Positions 37,768 through 48,435 of a DNA stretch of 64,000 nt are shown here, in pieces. Where the stretch lies: NCBI GenBank assembly GCA_002082245.2, contig NBTC02000002.1, positions 992,001 through 1,056,000 of the forward strand. Direction: 5' to 3'. Origin of the DNA: Yersinia enterocolitica (GTDB lineage Bacteria > Pseudomonadota > Gammaproteobacteria > Enterobacterales > Enterobacteriaceae). Numbering within the stretch: the stretch's first letter is position 1; each line of letters begins with the position of its first letter. Both the position numbers and the translations under genes were made by a program. The notes under the pieces are model-generated. The model did not search any database and was not told the origin of the DNA. It worked only from the letters and a program-made list of their open reading frames with translations.

Positions 37768-38787
37768 ATGCAAAACTTATTATTATCAAAAGAATTATTA
37801 TTGGAAAAACTGTTTCAGGCTAAATCCCTGACCCAAGCGGAAAGCCAAATCCTGTTTAGCTCTATCGTGCGAGGTGAACTGGAAGCGAGCCAATTGGCGG
37901 CGGCGTTAATCAGTATGAAAGTACGCGGTGAAACACCCGCCGAAATAGCGGGTGCCGCGCAAGCCTTATTGGCGGATGCACAGCCCTTCCCGCGCCCGGA
38001 TTACCTGTTCGCCGATATCGTTGGTACCGGGGGTGACGGCACTAACAGTATCAATATATCTACCGCCAGCGCCTTTGTTGCCGCCAGTTGTGGCGTAAAA
38101 GTGGCCAAACATGGCAATCGCAGTGTTTCCAGCCGTTCCGGTTCATCAGACTTGCTGGCCGCATTTGGTATTCGCCTGGACATGAGCGCGGAACAATCCA
38201 GATTAGCCTTGGATGAGTTAGGGGTTTGTTTCCTGTTTGCGCCGCAGTATCACACTGGCTTTCGCCACGCGATGCCGGTTCGCCAGCAGTTGAAGACCCG
38301 CACCCTGTTTAATGTGTTGGGGCCATTAATCAATCCGGCTCGCCCGCCGTTGGCGCTGATTGGTGTTTACAGCCCTGAGTTGGTATTACCCATCGCGCAA
38401 ACCCTACAAGTGTTGGGTTACCAGCGTGCTGCGGTGGTACATGGTGGGGGAATGGATGAGGTGGCGATTCATGCACCGACTCAGGTTGCTGAGCTGAATA
38501 ACGGCAGCATCGAAAGCTATGAATTAGCACCGGAAGATTTTGGTCTGAACCGTTATTCACTGGGCGCGTTACAAGGCGGCGCACCGGAAGAAAACCGTGA
38601 CATTTTAGCACGGTTGTTACAAGGTAAAGGTGAACCGGCACACGCCGCAGCCGTTGCGGCTAACGTGGCGTTATTGCTGAAGTTGCACGGTCAGGAAAAC
38701 CTGCGCCATAACGCACAGCAGGCATTGGAAATGATTCACAGCGGTCAGGCTTTTGATCGTGTTACCGCTCTGGCGGCGAGAGGATAA
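37768..38787 (+). CDS. trpD: Anthranilate phosphoribosyltransferase
   Basis: A 339-residue enzyme joining anthranilate and PRPP. The PRPP-binding loop [14 protein letters not shown] and the [17 protein letters not shown] motif are intact, followed by [10 protein letters not shown]. Ends three bases before trpC. TAAGGACTATAAG precedes the ATG. Confidence 0.97.
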   Translation: MQNLLLSKELLLEKLFQAKSLTQAESQILFSSIVRGELEASQLAAALISMKVRGETPAEIAGAAQALLADAQPFPRPDYLFADIVGTGGDGTNSINISTASAFVAASCGVKVAKHGNRSVSSRSGSSDLLAAFGIRLDMSAEQSRLALDELGVCFLFAPQYHTGFRHAMPVRQQLKTRTLFNVLGPLINPARPPLALIGVYSPELVLPIAQTLQVLGYQRAAVVHGGGMDEVAIHAPTQVAELNNGSIESYELAPEDFGLNRYSLGALQGGAPEENRDILARLLQGKGEPAHAAAVAANVALLLKLHGQENLRHNAQQALEMIHSGQAFDRVTALAARG

Positions 38788-38790
38788 ATC

Positions 38791-40167
38791 ATGCAGGAAA
38801 CTGGGCTTAATAAAACCGTGCTCCACCACATTGTGCACGATAAGGAAATCTGGGTTGCCGCTCGGAAATTGCAACAGCCTCTGGCTAGCTTTCAAAACGA
38901 TATTACCCTGAGCCAGCGCGACTTTTATCACGCGCTGCAAGGCAGTAAGACCGTTTTTATTCTGGAATGTAAGAAGGCATCCCCGTCTAAGGGGGTTATC
39001 CGCGAGAACTTTAATCCGGCAGACATTGCAGCAGTTTATAAAAATTATGCATCGGCCATCTCGGTATTAACCGATGAAAAGTACTTCCAGGGCAACTTTG
39101 ATTTCTTACCACTCGTCAGTGCTGCCGTCACTCAGCCGGTGCTGTGTAAAGACTTTATTATCGACGCCTATCAGATTCAATTGGCGCGTTTTTATCAGGC
39201 TGACGCCATTTTACTGATGCTATCGGTGCTCGATGATGACAGCTATCGCCAACTGGCCGCCGTAGCACACAGCCTAAATATGGGGGTGTTGACCGAGGCC
39301 AGTAATGCTGAAGAACTGGATCGGGCAATAGCATTGGGTGCCAAAGTGGTCGGTATTAATAACCGGGATCTGCGTGACTTGTCGATAAGCCTTGATCGCA
39401 CCCGCGAACTGGCCCCACGGCTGCCAAAAGGTGTCACGGTTATTAGCGAGTCAGGTATTAATAATTACCAACAGGTGCGCGAACTGAGTCACTTTGCCAA
39501 CGGGTTCCTGATTGGCAGCGCGTTGATGTCTGAACCCGATCTCAATGCTGCGGTGCGCCGTGTGTTACTCGGTGAAAATAAAGTCTGCGGCCTGACCCGC
39601 GCTCAAGATGCCGCCGCAGCTTATCAAGCAGGTGCCGTCTATGGTGGTTTAATCTTTGTTGGCAGTTCACCGCGTTATGTGGATATCGCCAAAGCACGGA
39701 CTGTGATTAGCGGCGCACCATTGAAGTATGTTGGCGTATTCCGTGATGCCAAAATTGAAACTGTGCAGCAAACAGCCGAGCGCCTGTCGCTGGTGGCAGT
39801 GCAGTTGCACGGGCAAGAAGATCAGAGCTATATCAATCAACTGCGGGCGATACTGCCTGCCAGTTGCCAAATTTGGCAGGCGTTGCGTGTTGACGATAGT
39901 GTACCGCAACGCAACTCACAGCATGTCGAGCGTTATGTTCTGGACCACGGCAACGGTGGCACCGGTCAACGCTTTGACTGGTCATTACTGGCCGGTCAAC
40001 CGCTGGATAATGTGCTGCTGGCGGGTGGGCTAAGCGCTGACAACTGTTGTGCAGCAGCCCAACTGGGTTGTGCCGGTCTTGATTTCAATTCCGGTGTAGA
40101 AAGTGCCCCCGGCATCAAAGATCCACAACTGATCGCCGCTGTATTCCAGACGTTACGCGCTTACTGA
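38791..40167 (+). CDS. trpC: Indole-3-glycerol phosphate synthase / PRA isomerase
   Basis: A 458-residue fusion. The N-terminal synthase (about 1-258) carries ECKKASPSKG, INNRDL and ISESGI. The C-terminal isomerase (about 259-458) has KVCGLTR, the acidic VQLHGQED and the GGLSADN loop. E. coli TrpC is built the same way. It catalyses two consecutive steps to indoleglycerol phosphate. Confidence 0.97.
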   Translation: MQETGLNKTVLHHIVHDKEIWVAARKLQQPLASFQNDITLSQRDFYHALQGSKTVFILECKKASPSKGVIRENFNPADIAAVYKNYASAISVLTDEKYFQGNFDFLPLVSAAVTQPVLCKDFIIDAYQIQLARFYQADAILLMLSVLDDDSYRQLAAVAHSLNMGVLTEASNAEELDRAIALGAKVVGINNRDLRDLSISLDRTRELAPRLPKGVTVISESGINNYQQVRELSHFANGFLIGSALMSEPDLNAAVRRVLLGENKVCGLTRAQDAAAAYQAGAVYGGLIFVGSSPRYVDIAKARTVISGAPLKYVGVFRDAKIETVQQTAERLSLVAVQLHGQEDQSYINQLRAILPASCQIWQALRVDDSVPQRNSQHVERYVLDHGNGGTGQRFDWSLLAGQPLDNVLLAGGLSADNCCAAAQLGCAGLDFNSGVESAPGIKDPQLIAAVFQTLRAY

Positions 40168-40237
40168 TGGATAATTTTGCTGGCTAACTTTATTCATGAT
40201 TCATGGACACACTTTAGTAACCCCATAGGACAGAAAA

Positions 40238-41428
40238 ATGACCACACTTAATCCTTATTTTGGCGAGTTCGGTGGCATGTATGTGCCGCAGATTTTGATG
40301 CCAGCATTGAAGCAACTGGAAGAGGCTTTTGTCAGTGCTCAACTGGACCCTGAGTTCCAGGCAGCATTTCAGGATCTGTTAAAGAACTATGCTGGTCGCC
40401 CGACCGCGCTAACCCTGTGTCAGAATTTGACCGCTGGGACAAAAACCAAGTTATACCTGAAACGTGAAGACCTGCTGCACGGCGGCGCGCACAAAACCAA
40501 TCAGGTTTTGGGTCAGGCCTTATTGGCCAAACGCATGGGTAAAACCGAAATCATTGCGGAAACCGGCGCAGGTCAACATGGGGTAGCGTCAGCACTGGCT
40601 TGCGCCCTGCTCGGCTTGAAATGCCGTATTTATATGGGTGCCAAAGACATTGAGCGCCAGTCACCCAACGTGTTCCGTATGCGCCTGATGGGGGCTGAAG
40701 TGATCCCAGTGCACAGCGGTTCTTCCACCTTGAAAGATGCCTGTAATGAAGCACTGCGCGATTGGTCTGGCAGCTACGAAACCGCCCACTATATGTTGGG
40801 AACCGCAGCAGGCCCACACCCTTATCCGACTATCGTGCGTGAATTCCAACGGATGATTGGCGAAGAAACCAAAGCGCAGATGTTAGCCCGGGAAGGCCGT
40901 CTGCCGGATGTGGTGCTGGCATGCGTCGGTGGCGGCTCGAATGCGATTGGTATGTTTGCTGATTTTATCGATGAGCCAGGTGTTGCTCTGATTGGTGTTG
41001 AGCCGGCAGGGCTGGGTATTGAAACCGGCCAGCACGGTGCACCACTCAAACACGGTAAAGTAGGCATCTATTTCGGTATGAAATCGCCGATGATGCAGAC
41101 CAGTGACGGCCAAATCGAAGAATCTTACTCAATTTCTGCGGGGTTAGACTTCCCATCCGTAGGGCCACAGCATGCTTATTTAAATAGCATTGGTCGTGCT
41201 GATTATGTTTCCGTTACCGATGACGAAGCACTCGATGCCTTTAAAGCGCTGTCATGCAAAGAGGGGATTATTCCAGCACTGGAATCCTCCCATGCCTTGG
41301 CCCATGCCTTAAAAATGATTAAAGCGTCGCCGGAAAAAGAACAGATATTGGTAGTGAATCTGTCCGGGCGTGGTGATAAAGACATTTTCACCGTTCACGA
41401 TATTCTGAAAGCACGGGGAGAGATTTAA
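40238..41428 (+). CDS. trpB: Tryptophan synthase beta chain
   Basis: A 396-residue PLP enzyme. The Schiff-base Lys is in GGAHKTNQ (about residue 86) and the phosphate-binding GGGSNAIG loop follows. It accepts indole from TrpA through the tunnel. Stop and trpA start overlap (TAATG), giving equimolar subunits. Lies 70 bases after trpC. Confidence 0.98.
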   Translation: MTTLNPYFGEFGGMYVPQILMPALKQLEEAFVSAQLDPEFQAAFQDLLKNYAGRPTALTLCQNLTAGTKTKLYLKREDLLHGGAHKTNQVLGQALLAKRMGKTEIIAETGAGQHGVASALACALLGLKCRIYMGAKDIERQSPNVFRMRLMGAEVIPVHSGSSTLKDACNEALRDWSGSYETAHYMLGTAAGPHPYPTIVREFQRMIGEETKAQMLAREGRLPDVVLACVGGGSNAIGMFADFIDEPGVALIGVEPAGLGIETGQHGAPLKHGKVGIYFGMKSPMMQTSDGQIEESYSISAGLDFPSVGPQHAYLNSIGRADYVSVTDDEALDAFKALSCKEGIIPALESSHALAHALKMIKASPEKEQILVVNLSGRGDKDIFTVHDILKARGEI

Positions 41429-42234
41429 TGGAGCGTTATCAGCAACTTTTCAATCAGTTGGCAGCCAAAAAAGAAGGGGCATTTGTTCCTTTCGTACAGC
41501 TAGGGGATCCAACACCGGCTCTATCTTTAGAGATTATTGATACATTAATTGCCGCAGGTGCCGATGCGTTGGAGCTGGGTATACCATTCTCTGATCCACT
41601 TGCAGATGGCCCAACCATTCAAAATGCAGCATTGCGGGCTTTTGCCGCTGGCGTGACACCCGGTATCTGCTTTGAAATGCTGGCGGAAATCCGTAAAAAA
41701 CACCCCGCGATTCCCATTGGCCTACTGATGTATGCAAATCTGGTATTCCACAATGGAATTGATAGTTTCTACCAGCGTTGTGCTGCTGTCGGTGTCGATT
41801 CAGTGCTCATTGCTGACGTACCTTTTGAAGAGTCAGCCCCGTTCCGCGCAGCGGCACTGCGCCATGGGATTGCGCCTATCTTTATCTGCCCACCCAATGC
41901 GGACGATGATTTACTGCGCGAGATAGCTTCTCATGGCCGTGGTTACACCTATCTATTGTCACGTGCGGGTGTCACCGGTGCTGAGAATCACGGTCAGCTT
42001 GCGCTGAATCATCTGATTGATAAACTGCGTGAATATAATGCCGCCCCAGCACTACAAGGTTTTGGTATTTCAGAGCCAGCACAAGTGAAGACCAGTCTGG
42101 CAGCCGGTGCGGCCGGTGCGATTTCAGGCTCCGCGATTGTAAAAATCATTGAAAATAATGTCTCACAGCCCGCTGAGATGTTAGCCCAGTTGTCGCGTTT
42201 TGTGACTGAAATGAAAGCGGCAACTCGCGGTTAA
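41428..42234 (+). CDS. trpA: Tryptophan synthase alpha chain
   Basis: A 268-residue TIM barrel that splits indoleglycerol phosphate. Catalytic Glu and Asp are in the [18 protein letters not shown] segment, and the [10 protein letters not shown] and [12 protein letters not shown] phosphate loops are present. Last gene of the operon, followed by an inverted repeat AGCGCCTGAT / ATCAGGCGCT (42245-42275). Confidence 0.98.
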   Translation: MERYQQLFNQLAAKKEGAFVPFVQLGDPTPALSLEIIDTLIAAGADALELGIPFSDPLADGPTIQNAALRAFAAGVTPGICFEMLAEIRKKHPAIPIGLLMYANLVFHNGIDSFYQRCAAVGVDSVLIADVPFEESAPFRAAALRHGIAPIFICPPNADDDLLREIASHGRGYTYLLSRAGVTGAENHGQLALNHLIDKLREYNAAPALQGFGISEPAQVKTSLAAGAAGAISGSAIVKIIENNVSQPAEMLAQLSRFVTEMKAATRG

Positions 42235-42244
42235 TCTCACCACC

Positions 42245-42275
42245 AGCGCCTGATTGTCGGTTCCGATCAGGCGCT
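42245..42275 (+). terminator. trp operon 3' hairpin
   Basis: Ten-base perfect stem AGCGCCTGAT / ATCAGGCGCT with an 11-base loop, T-poor exit. Confidence 0.6.
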
Positions 42276-42496
42276 ATATTCGCTCGAACTTCTCGCCTGC
42301 CATGCTATATATCTGCTGCAAATTTGAATTAACACTATTCATAACCAATAATTATGTAACGCCCTAAGCATTTCTTTACATTTTGGATGCGATGAGTGAT
42401 CAGTAGCACGACGTCAATATGTGTTAATAACGCTTTCAACAAGTTATTTTTTTCGTAATGTCCTGTTAAATTATTGGCAAACATGGAGAGTAATTT

Positions 42497-42811
42497 ATGA
42501 AGCTTTTTAAGACCCTTTCAGCCTTATGTATTGTAGTAATCATGGCAATGGCAGTAGCAGCCTGTGCACCAACACCTAAATCTGAAGGCACAGGTGGATA
42601 TCTGGATGATACTGTGGTGACCACCAAGGTAAAATCGGCGTTACTGGGTGAGAAGAATCTTAAATCTACTGAAATCAGTGTTGAGACCTTTAAAGGACGG
42701 GTCCAGTTAAGCGGCTTTGTTAGTTCGCGTCAGGATGCAAACCGTGCAGTACAGATCACCCGTACCGTACCTGGGGTGAAATCTGTTAGTGATAGAATGC
42801 AAATCAAATAA
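42497..42811 (+). CDS. BON-domain lipoprotein
   Basis: A 104-residue lipoprotein. The signal sequence ends in the lipobox VAAC (Cys22 or Cys23), followed by one BON domain (DDTVVTTKVKSALLGEK ... GRVQLSGFVSSRQDANRAV ... VPGVKSVSDRMQIK). BON lipoproteins such as OsmY/DolP relatives sit in the periplasm or outer membrane and bind phospholipid. E. coli has no direct counterpart at this position. GGAGAGTAATTT precedes the ATG. Confidence 0.9.
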   Translation: MKLFKTLSALCIVVIMAMAVAACAPTPKSEGTGGYLDDTVVTTKVKSALLGEKNLKSTEISVETFKGRVQLSGFVSSRQDANRAVQITRTVPGVKSVSDRMQIK

Positions 42812-42821
42812 TCCCCTGTTC

Positions 42822-42846
42822 GGAGGCGCTCTTCGCGCCTCCTTTG
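42822..42846 (+). terminator. Terminator after the BON lipoprotein gene
   Basis: GGAGGCGC / GCGCCTCC stem with a five-base loop followed by TTTG. Confidence 0.85.
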
Positions 42847-42886
42847 TAGGCCCCCGCAATCACATCAGAGATTCCTCAAAGTTATT

Positions 42887-42996
42887 GCCGTTGCAGGTAG
42901 GCGGCCAGCAAACGCATCCCGATGAACTGACTCAGGTCAGAGATTCGGGTAAGTGAGTGCAGCTAACCCCCCTGCAGCGGCAAGAGCGAAGGGTAA
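42887..42996. repeat. Dispersed Yersinia/Serratia-type palindromic repeat
   Basis: Begins GTTGCAGGTAGGCGGCCAGC, continues with a CATCCCGATGAACTGACTCA segment and GGGTAAGTGAGTGCAGCTAA. Partial copies occur at 35280-35326 and 49470-49515. It separates the BON gene and ompW. I recall the element as common in intergenic regions of this group. Confidence 0.65.
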
Positions 42997-43632
42997 TTAG
43001 AAACGATAGCCCGCGCCAAACATAAACACCCATGGATCAAGACGGGTATGAATACTTTGCTCTTCACCCCCGGCTTTGAATTTCACGTCAGTTTCGATAT
43101 TCATCCACCAGACCGACATATTCAGCATCCAGTTTTCACTGACCATGTAGTCCATACCCGCTTGCCCAGCAATACCCCACGAATCTTTAACACTTAAATC
43201 CGTCAAACCGGCACCTTGCCCTGTGTTATTAAATTTCTCATCAAAGAAGGTGGTGTAGTTCAGGCCGATACCCAGATACGGGCGCAGTTTGTCTTGTTTA
43301 TCGCGGAAATAGTATTGCGCCATTAAGGTTGGCGGCAATTGCTTAACTTCAGCAATGGTACCGGTTGCCTCCAGACCAATTTTATGGCGGAACGGCGTAG
43401 CAGCCAGCAATTCTACACCGATGTTATCAGTAATCAGATAGCTGAAGGTCAGCCCTAACTGAGTATTGTTATCCGCTTTGAAGGAACCGTAACCTAATAC
43501 ATCATCAGACCCGGCATTTGGTCTGACTGTTGCTGTCCCTGCCCGGAAAATATAATCGCCTGCTTGATGCGCGCTTGCCGCAATGGGAGCCAGAGCTGCT
43601 ACAGCTAACAATGCCAAAGTGACTTTTTTCAT
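42997..43632 (-). CDS. ompW: Outer-membrane protein W
   Basis: An eight-stranded outer-membrane barrel of 211 residues (E. coli 212), thought to admit small hydrophobic molecules. I start at 43632 (MKKVTLALLAVAALAPIAAS), a proper signal peptide with GGA eleven bases before it; the longer frame to 43698 is not signal-like. The barrel ends in Phe (GAGYRF). Confidence 0.95.
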   Translation of the reverse strand: MKKVTLALLAVAALAPIAASAHQAGDYIFRAGTATVRPNAGSDDVLGYGSFKADNNTQLGLTFSYLITDNIGVELLAATPFRHKIGLEATGTIAEVKQLPPTLMAQYYFRDKQDKLRPYLGIGLNYTTFFDEKFNNTGQGAGLTDLSVKDSWGIAGQAGMDYMVSENWMLNMSVWWMNIETDVKFKAGGEEQSIHTRLDPWVFMFGAGYRF

Positions 43633-43928
43633 TATCCATTCCATTTGTAGGTATATTCGCGAGCAAAATATACCCATAAATGAGTATTCATGATCCAATC
43701 GAGATCACATCTTTGGTAACAAATTAAATAAATCCTATTTTATGTAAGGTTATTTAATTCCTTAATAATATTGAAATTGATCTGGATCATAAAAACCATT
43801 TAGCCGCAAATTGTGCTGACAGTCATTGATGAAAAATGGAACTGTTGTCATGCTGCTATGCTTGGATGTTGTATGTGTGAAATCGCGATCGGTTGGCTGT
43901 TTACTTTGTAAGGAGCAGTAGATTCAAG

Positions 43929-44336
43929 ATGAACGCTGAAATTAATCCGTGTCAGAACTGTGGTGCGTGTTGCGCCTATTTTAGAGTGTCGTTCTATTGG
44001 GCTGAAGCCAAAGAGGGAGGCGGTACAGTGCCCAACGCCATGACCGAACAAGTCACACCCTTTATAAGCTGTATGTCCGGTACTAACTGTAAATCCCCCC
44101 GTTGCAGTGCACTTCAAGGTGAAGTCGGTCACACTGTTTCCTGTACAATTTATGGCGACCGCCCACCACCCTGTTATGAATTTGAACGCTCAGGGGATGC
44201 CGGAATTCATAATCCGCACTGTGACCGCGCCCGTGCGCACTATGGGTTACCACCGTTAGCTATTGATAACGTCGAGGTAATCAGATTAGAAGAAATCACT
44301 GCTAGATTAATGACAGGATCCCACAGCGCCTCATAA
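43929..44336 (+). CDS. YkgJ-type cysteine-cluster protein
   Basis: A 135-residue protein of the YkgJ/UPF0153 metal-binding family. The CxxCxxCC cluster is near the start ([13 protein letters not shown]) and further Cys lie in [16 protein letters not shown] and [14 protein letters not shown]. It probably chelates zinc or an Fe-S cluster. I start at 43929, with AAGGAG (43910-43915) upstream; a longer frame to 43893 has no such site. Function unknown. Confidence 0.85.
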   Translation: MNAEINPCQNCGACCAYFRVSFYWAEAKEGGGTVPNAMTEQVTPFISCMSGTNCKSPRCSALQGEVGHTVSCTIYGDRPPPCYEFERSGDAGIHNPHCDRARAHYGLPPLAIDNVEVIRLEEITARLMTGSHSAS

Positions 44337-44386
44337 CAAGGTATAATCATCGGCTAGCGCTATTTTTTCGATCCCAAGGAGCTTTC

Positions 44387-45154
44387 ATGCCTATCACGGC
44401 TAACAGTTTATACCGTGACAGTTTTAACTTTTTACGTAATCAACTGCCGGCAATCCTGCTGCTGGCTTTACTGACTGCGTTCATTACCGTCATGCTGAAT
44501 CAGGCATTTATCCCTGATGCTGAACAACTGGGTATTTTAAGTGCTGCGGACAGTGATATTGCGTCATCAGCAAGTGTCAGTATCAGTGAGATAGTATCGC
44601 AGATGACACCGGAGCAGCAGATGGTGCTGCTTAAAGTCTCTGCGGCGGCGACCTTTTCTGCCTTAGTCGGTAACGTGTTATTAGTCGGTGGAATGCTAAC
44701 CCTGATTTCTATGGTATCGATGGGCCGTCGGGTCAGTGCATTGCAAGCTATTGGTATTTCAGTACCGATCTTGCCTCGCTTACTGCTGCTGATGTTTATC
44801 GGTACTTTGTTGATTCAGTTAGGATTAACAATATTTATCGTGCCTGGTGTGGTCATTGCTGTCGCGTTATCACTCTCACCGATCATCGTGACCACAGAGA
44901 AAGTAGGTGTTTTCTCGGCCATAAGAGTCAGTATTAAATTGGCATTTGCCAATGTGCGGTTAATCATCCCTGCGATGATGCTGTGGATAGCGGCCAAATT
45001 GATTCTGTTGTATCTGGTAAGCCACCTGACTATTTTGCCAACACCGATTGCGACTATTATTTTAAGTGCGCTTAGCAATCTGGTTTCTGCATTATTGCTG
45101 GTGTATTTGTTCCGTTTATATATGTTGTTGCGCCCTGCCACTCCAGCGGAGTAA
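44387..45154 (+). CDS. yciC: YciC, UPF0259 inner-membrane protein
   Basis: A 255-residue polytopic membrane protein with about six hydrophobic helices; it matches E. coli YciC in size and position. Predicted inner membrane. Function unknown. AAGGAGCTTTC precedes the ATG. Confidence 0.93.
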   Translation: MPITANSLYRDSFNFLRNQLPAILLLALLTAFITVMLNQAFIPDAEQLGILSAADSDIASSASVSISEIVSQMTPEQQMVLLKVSAAATFSALVGNVLLVGGMLTLISMVSMGRRVSALQAIGISVPILPRLLLLMFIGTLLIQLGLTIFIVPGVVIAVALSLSPIIVTTEKVGVFSAIRVSIKLAFANVRLIIPAMMLWIAAKLILLYLVSHLTILPTPIATIILSALSNLVSALLLVYLFRLYMLLRPATPAE

Positions 45155-45175
45155 GTACCCCGCCAAGTAAAAGCA

Positions 45176-45199
45176 AAAAGGGCCATTACGGCCCTTTTT
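45176..45199. terminator. Bidirectional terminator between yciC and the SulP gene
   Basis: AAAAAGGGCC-ATTAC-GGCCCTTTTT: stem GGGCC/GGCCC with A/T-runs on both sides. Confidence 0.9.
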
Positions 45200-45218
45200 G
45201 TTCATCAATGATTGATAC

Positions 45219-46955
45219 CTATGCACTAACTTCAGGCTCGGCACCTATCTCTGGTTCTTGTTTCTCTGCCACCCGCTGCTTACTTTGAATCAGTTTTAGT
45301 GCCAGATAGAGATCCGGTACCAGAATTAGGTCATTATCCTGACTTTTCAATTTATTAACTCTAAACCAGCGTGTTAGTTCGGTACGTCTTCCCGCCAGTA
45401 TCAACTTAATATTGCGTTGCTTCAGGTCACGTTTAAGCTCATCAATCGCCGATAGAACACTAATATCGGCATAGGTAAAACTGGCAACCGCATCAATAAC
45501 CACCCAATCTGCCTGATGGGGGGTGCTGTCAACCAAATTCAAAATCCGCCGCTTAAAGTACGCCACGTTAAAATAGGTCAGAGGTGAATTAAAACGATAA
45601 ATCATCACGCCGGGTACAGGTTTGATCCCATTGCCGCTACGCATTGAATGGATCATACCATCAGCATTAACCCCTAATAACTGTTCTGTTGGGCGGAATA
45701 CCGTGCGCAGGAACTGCAATAGCCCCAATAGTACCGCCAATCCAATACCACTAATCACGCCGACCAATACTACGCTGACAAAAGTAAATATCGCTAAATA
45801 GAAAGCCTGAGTATTACGTTTACGTAATTGCCATAAACTCCTGAATCCCAGCAGTGACCAGGCAGCATAAATCAGCACCACGCCCAGCGCTGCGATCGGG
45901 ATAAATTGCAACGGTCGGGTTAAAAACAGCAACACCATCGCAATCATCAACGCAGCAATAATAGAAACCAACTGGCTTTTGCCATTATTGGCGTCATTTA
46001 CGGCTGTACGGGTACTGGCCCCACTGATAGCAAAACCTTGTGATAGCGCTGAAACAATGTTGGTAATACCCAAGGCGCGCAGTTCTACATCGGCATCCAC
46101 CTCATAACCATTTTTGGCGGCAAAACTACGCGCGGTCAGCATCATGCTAACAAAACTGACCACGGCCAGGTTAAGTGCCGGGATAACCATATCGCGCAGC
46201 AGGCCGGGTTGGAAATCAGGCCAATGCACCATTGGCAAGCCACCATCGAACCCGCCGACCACCGCCACACCAAATTGCTGCATATTGGCAGCCCAGGAAA
46301 CAAAGGTCGCCATGACGATCGCCAACAGCGGTGCAGGCCAGTTTGGTCGTAACCACTTAACACCATACAGCACCACAAAAGTCAGTAGTGAAATGGCGAC
46401 GGTGGGCAAATGGCTATTAATTAAATTATGGGGTAATGCCAGTACCCGCTCAATCAGTTGTGGGGGGCGGGTCATAAAACCAAAAACCTTACCGAGCTGA
46501 TCGACAATAATGGTAATTGCCACCCCATTAAGTAACCCGGTCAATATTGGCCGAGATAATAGATCAGCCAAAGCCCCCAGTTTGAAACGACTGGCCACCA
46601 GACACCATGTGCCCATCATCAATGTCATCATGATGGTGAGCTGCCAATGCACCTCACTGCTCCCCGCAGCCAGTGGCGCGACCACAGCGGCAATCACCGC
46701 ACAAGTTGCCGCATCAGGTCCGACGATTAATTGTCGCGATGAACCAAAGAAAGCGTAGGCAATCATCGGCAAAATACAGGAGTACAAACCAACAGCGGCA
46801 CTAACCCCCGTCAATTCAGCATAAGCAATAGCAATAGGTAATGCGACTGCGGCCACGGATAGACCCGCCCTGACATCGGGTTTGAGCCATTCACGTTCAT
46901 ACGCCATCAATTGGGTCAAACCCGGCATCCAGTACCGAAGTGATCTTCTCTGCAT
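45219..46955 (-). CDS. SulP-family anion transporter with STAS domain
   Basis: A 578-residue SLC26/SulP transporter. About 12 membrane helices (residues 30-420) begin with LSVAAVALPIAIAYAELTGV, including the GPDAATCAVIAAV segment. A cytoplasmic STAS domain (about 445-560, VPGVMIYRFNSPLTYFNVAY ... WVVIDAVASFTYADISVLS) ends the protein. Start at 46955, with GGAG seven bases upstream. The family moves sulfate, bicarbonate or dicarboxylates; substrate here is not decided. Inserted between yciC and yciB compared with E. coli. Confidence 0.9.
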   Translation of the reverse strand: MQRRSLRYWMPGLTQLMAYEREWLKPDVRAGLSVAAVALPIAIAYAELTGVSAAVGLYSCILPMIAYAFFGSSRQLIVGPDAATCAVIAAVVAPLAAGSSEVHWQLTIMMTLMMGTWCLVASRFKLGALADLLSRPILTGLLNGVAITIIVDQLGKVFGFMTRPPQLIERVLALPHNLINSHLPTVAISLLTFVVLYGVKWLRPNWPAPLLAIVMATFVSWAANMQQFGVAVVGGFDGGLPMVHWPDFQPGLLRDMVIPALNLAVVSFVSMMLTARSFAAKNGYEVDADVELRALGITNIVSALSQGFAISGASTRTAVNDANNGKSQLVSIIAALMIAMVLLFLTRPLQFIPIAALGVVLIYAAWSLLGFRSLWQLRKRNTQAFYLAIFTFVSVVLVGVISGIGLAVLLGLLQFLRTVFRPTEQLLGVNADGMIHSMRSGNGIKPVPGVMIYRFNSPLTYFNVAYFKRRILNLVDSTPHQADWVVIDAVASFTYADISVLSAIDELKRDLKQRNIKLILAGRRTELTRWFRVNKLKSQDNDLILVPDLYLALKLIQSKQRVAEKQEPEIGAEPEVSA

Positions 46956-47184
46956 ATTTACTCCACAACACCTAACCCAATAATTATTACTCATCATGCT
47001 GGGTTAACGCACTACTGGCAATATGCTGACAAAATCTGTTACTTGTTTATCGTAAGTTTCTGCAAATTCCACTGGCAGAGCGCGCATTCCGACGGATAAT
47101 TAAGGATAATAGTATTTTACCGCTGGTACCCTCACACCACTGAATCCGGTATAGTCGGGCTGTGTACAAATGATGGATTGATTC

Positions 47185-47727
47185 ATGAAGCAACTTTTAG
47201 ATTTTCTCCCGCTGGTCGTATTTTTCGTTTTCTACAAGATGTATGACATTTTTGTCGCCTCAGGGGCACTGATTGTCGCGACACTACTCGCGTTAGCTTT
47301 TACTTGGGTTAAGTACCGTAAAGTAGAAAAGATGACATTAGTTACCGCTGTTATGGTGCTGGTATTCGGGACCTTGACGCTCACATTCCACAGCGACTTA
47401 TTCATTAAATGGAAAGTGACGGTGTTATATGCACTGTTTGCTGTTGCTTTGTTAATAAGCCAATGGGTTATGAAAAAACCATTGATTCAGCGCATGCTGG
47501 GTAAAGAGCTAACGCTACCAGATGCGGTATGGTCAACACTGAATATGTCATGGGCGCTGTTCTTCTTAGCTTGTGGCCTGCTGAACATTTATGTCGCGTT
47601 CTGGTTACCGCAAGATATTTGGGTAAACTTTAAAGTCTTTGGTTTAACCGCACTCACCCTGATATTCACATTGATCAGTGGCGTTTATATTTACCGGCAT
47701 ATGCCGGAAGAACAGAAAAAGTCATAA
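47185..47727 (+). CDS. yciB: YciB (IspZ), septation-related membrane protein
   Basis: A 180-residue inner-membrane protein with five hydrophobic helices, starting [20 protein letters not shown]. In E. coli it interacts with division and cell-envelope proteins. Followed by yciA as in E. coli. Confidence 0.95.
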   Translation: MKQLLDFLPLVVFFVFYKMYDIFVASGALIVATLLALAFTWVKYRKVEKMTLVTAVMVLVFGTLTLTFHSDLFIKWKVTVLYALFAVALLISQWVMKKPLIQRMLGKELTLPDAVWSTLNMSWALFFLACGLLNIYVAFWLPQDIWVNFKVFGLTALTLIFTLISGVYIYRHMPEEQKKS

Positions 47728-47868
47728 TCTTAAATAATAGCTCCCAACGTCATTGAGACTGCAGACAGGCATCGCCCTGCGGCCTCAATGACGTTGGTAT
47801 ATTTGCGCTTATTGAAATTTCAGTGAGCCATTCCAGGTGAATAGATTTACTTTTAGAAGTAGGCAGAG

Positions 47869-48318
47869 ATGACTCAGGAACAATTATCACCTCGCGGTGA
47901 GCAATCATTACCTAATGGTGAATTGGTACTTCGTACCCTTGCAATGCCCGCAGACACTAATGCTAATGGTGATATATTTGGCGGTTGGTTAATGTCACAA
48001 ATGGATATTGGCGGAGCCATTCAGGCCAAAGAGATAGCTCAAGGGCGAGTTGTCACTGTTCGGGTGGATGGGATGACCTTCCTCAAGCCAGTCGCTGTGG
48101 GCGATGTGGTTTGTTGCTATGCCCGCTGTATTAAAACCGGCCGTAGCTCAATTACCATCAATATTGAAGTCTGGGTGAAAAAGGTCTCTTCTGAGCCAAT
48201 CGGGCAGCGCTATCGTGCCACTGAAGCGGTATTTACCTATGTAGCGGTGGATGATGCCGGTAAAGCCCGTGCGCTACCTAACGGCAGAGGGAATTTCGAG
48301 GTTGGCGCAACGCAATAA
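47869..48318 (+). CDS. yciA: YciA, acyl-CoA thioesterase
   Basis: A 149-residue hotdog-fold thioesterase hydrolysing a broad range of acyl-CoAs. The DTNANGDIFGGWLMSQMD segment with catalytic Asp (about residue 40) and the VRVDGMTFLKPV strand are typical. Preceded by GGCAGAG and followed by a clear terminator. Confidence 0.95.
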   Translation: MTQEQLSPRGEQSLPNGELVLRTLAMPADTNANGDIFGGWLMSQMDIGGAIQAKEIAQGRVVTVRVDGMTFLKPVAVGDVVCCYARCIKTGRSSITINIEVWVKKVSSEPIGQRYRATEAVFTYVAVDDAGKARALPNGRGNFEVGATQ

Positions 48319-48350
48319 CCGTTGGCCAAGTTTGTCCTGACGCAAAAAAA

Positions 48351-48380
48351 GGGTCGCCCTGTATAACAGCGACCCTTTTC
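48351..48380 (+). terminator. yciA terminator
   Basis: GGGTCGC / GCGACCC stem with an 11-base loop and TTTTC exit. Confidence 0.88.
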
Positions 48381-48435
48381 TTATTATGATATTTGCTGAT
48401 TACTCAATAGCAGACTGAGTAATATCATAATAACC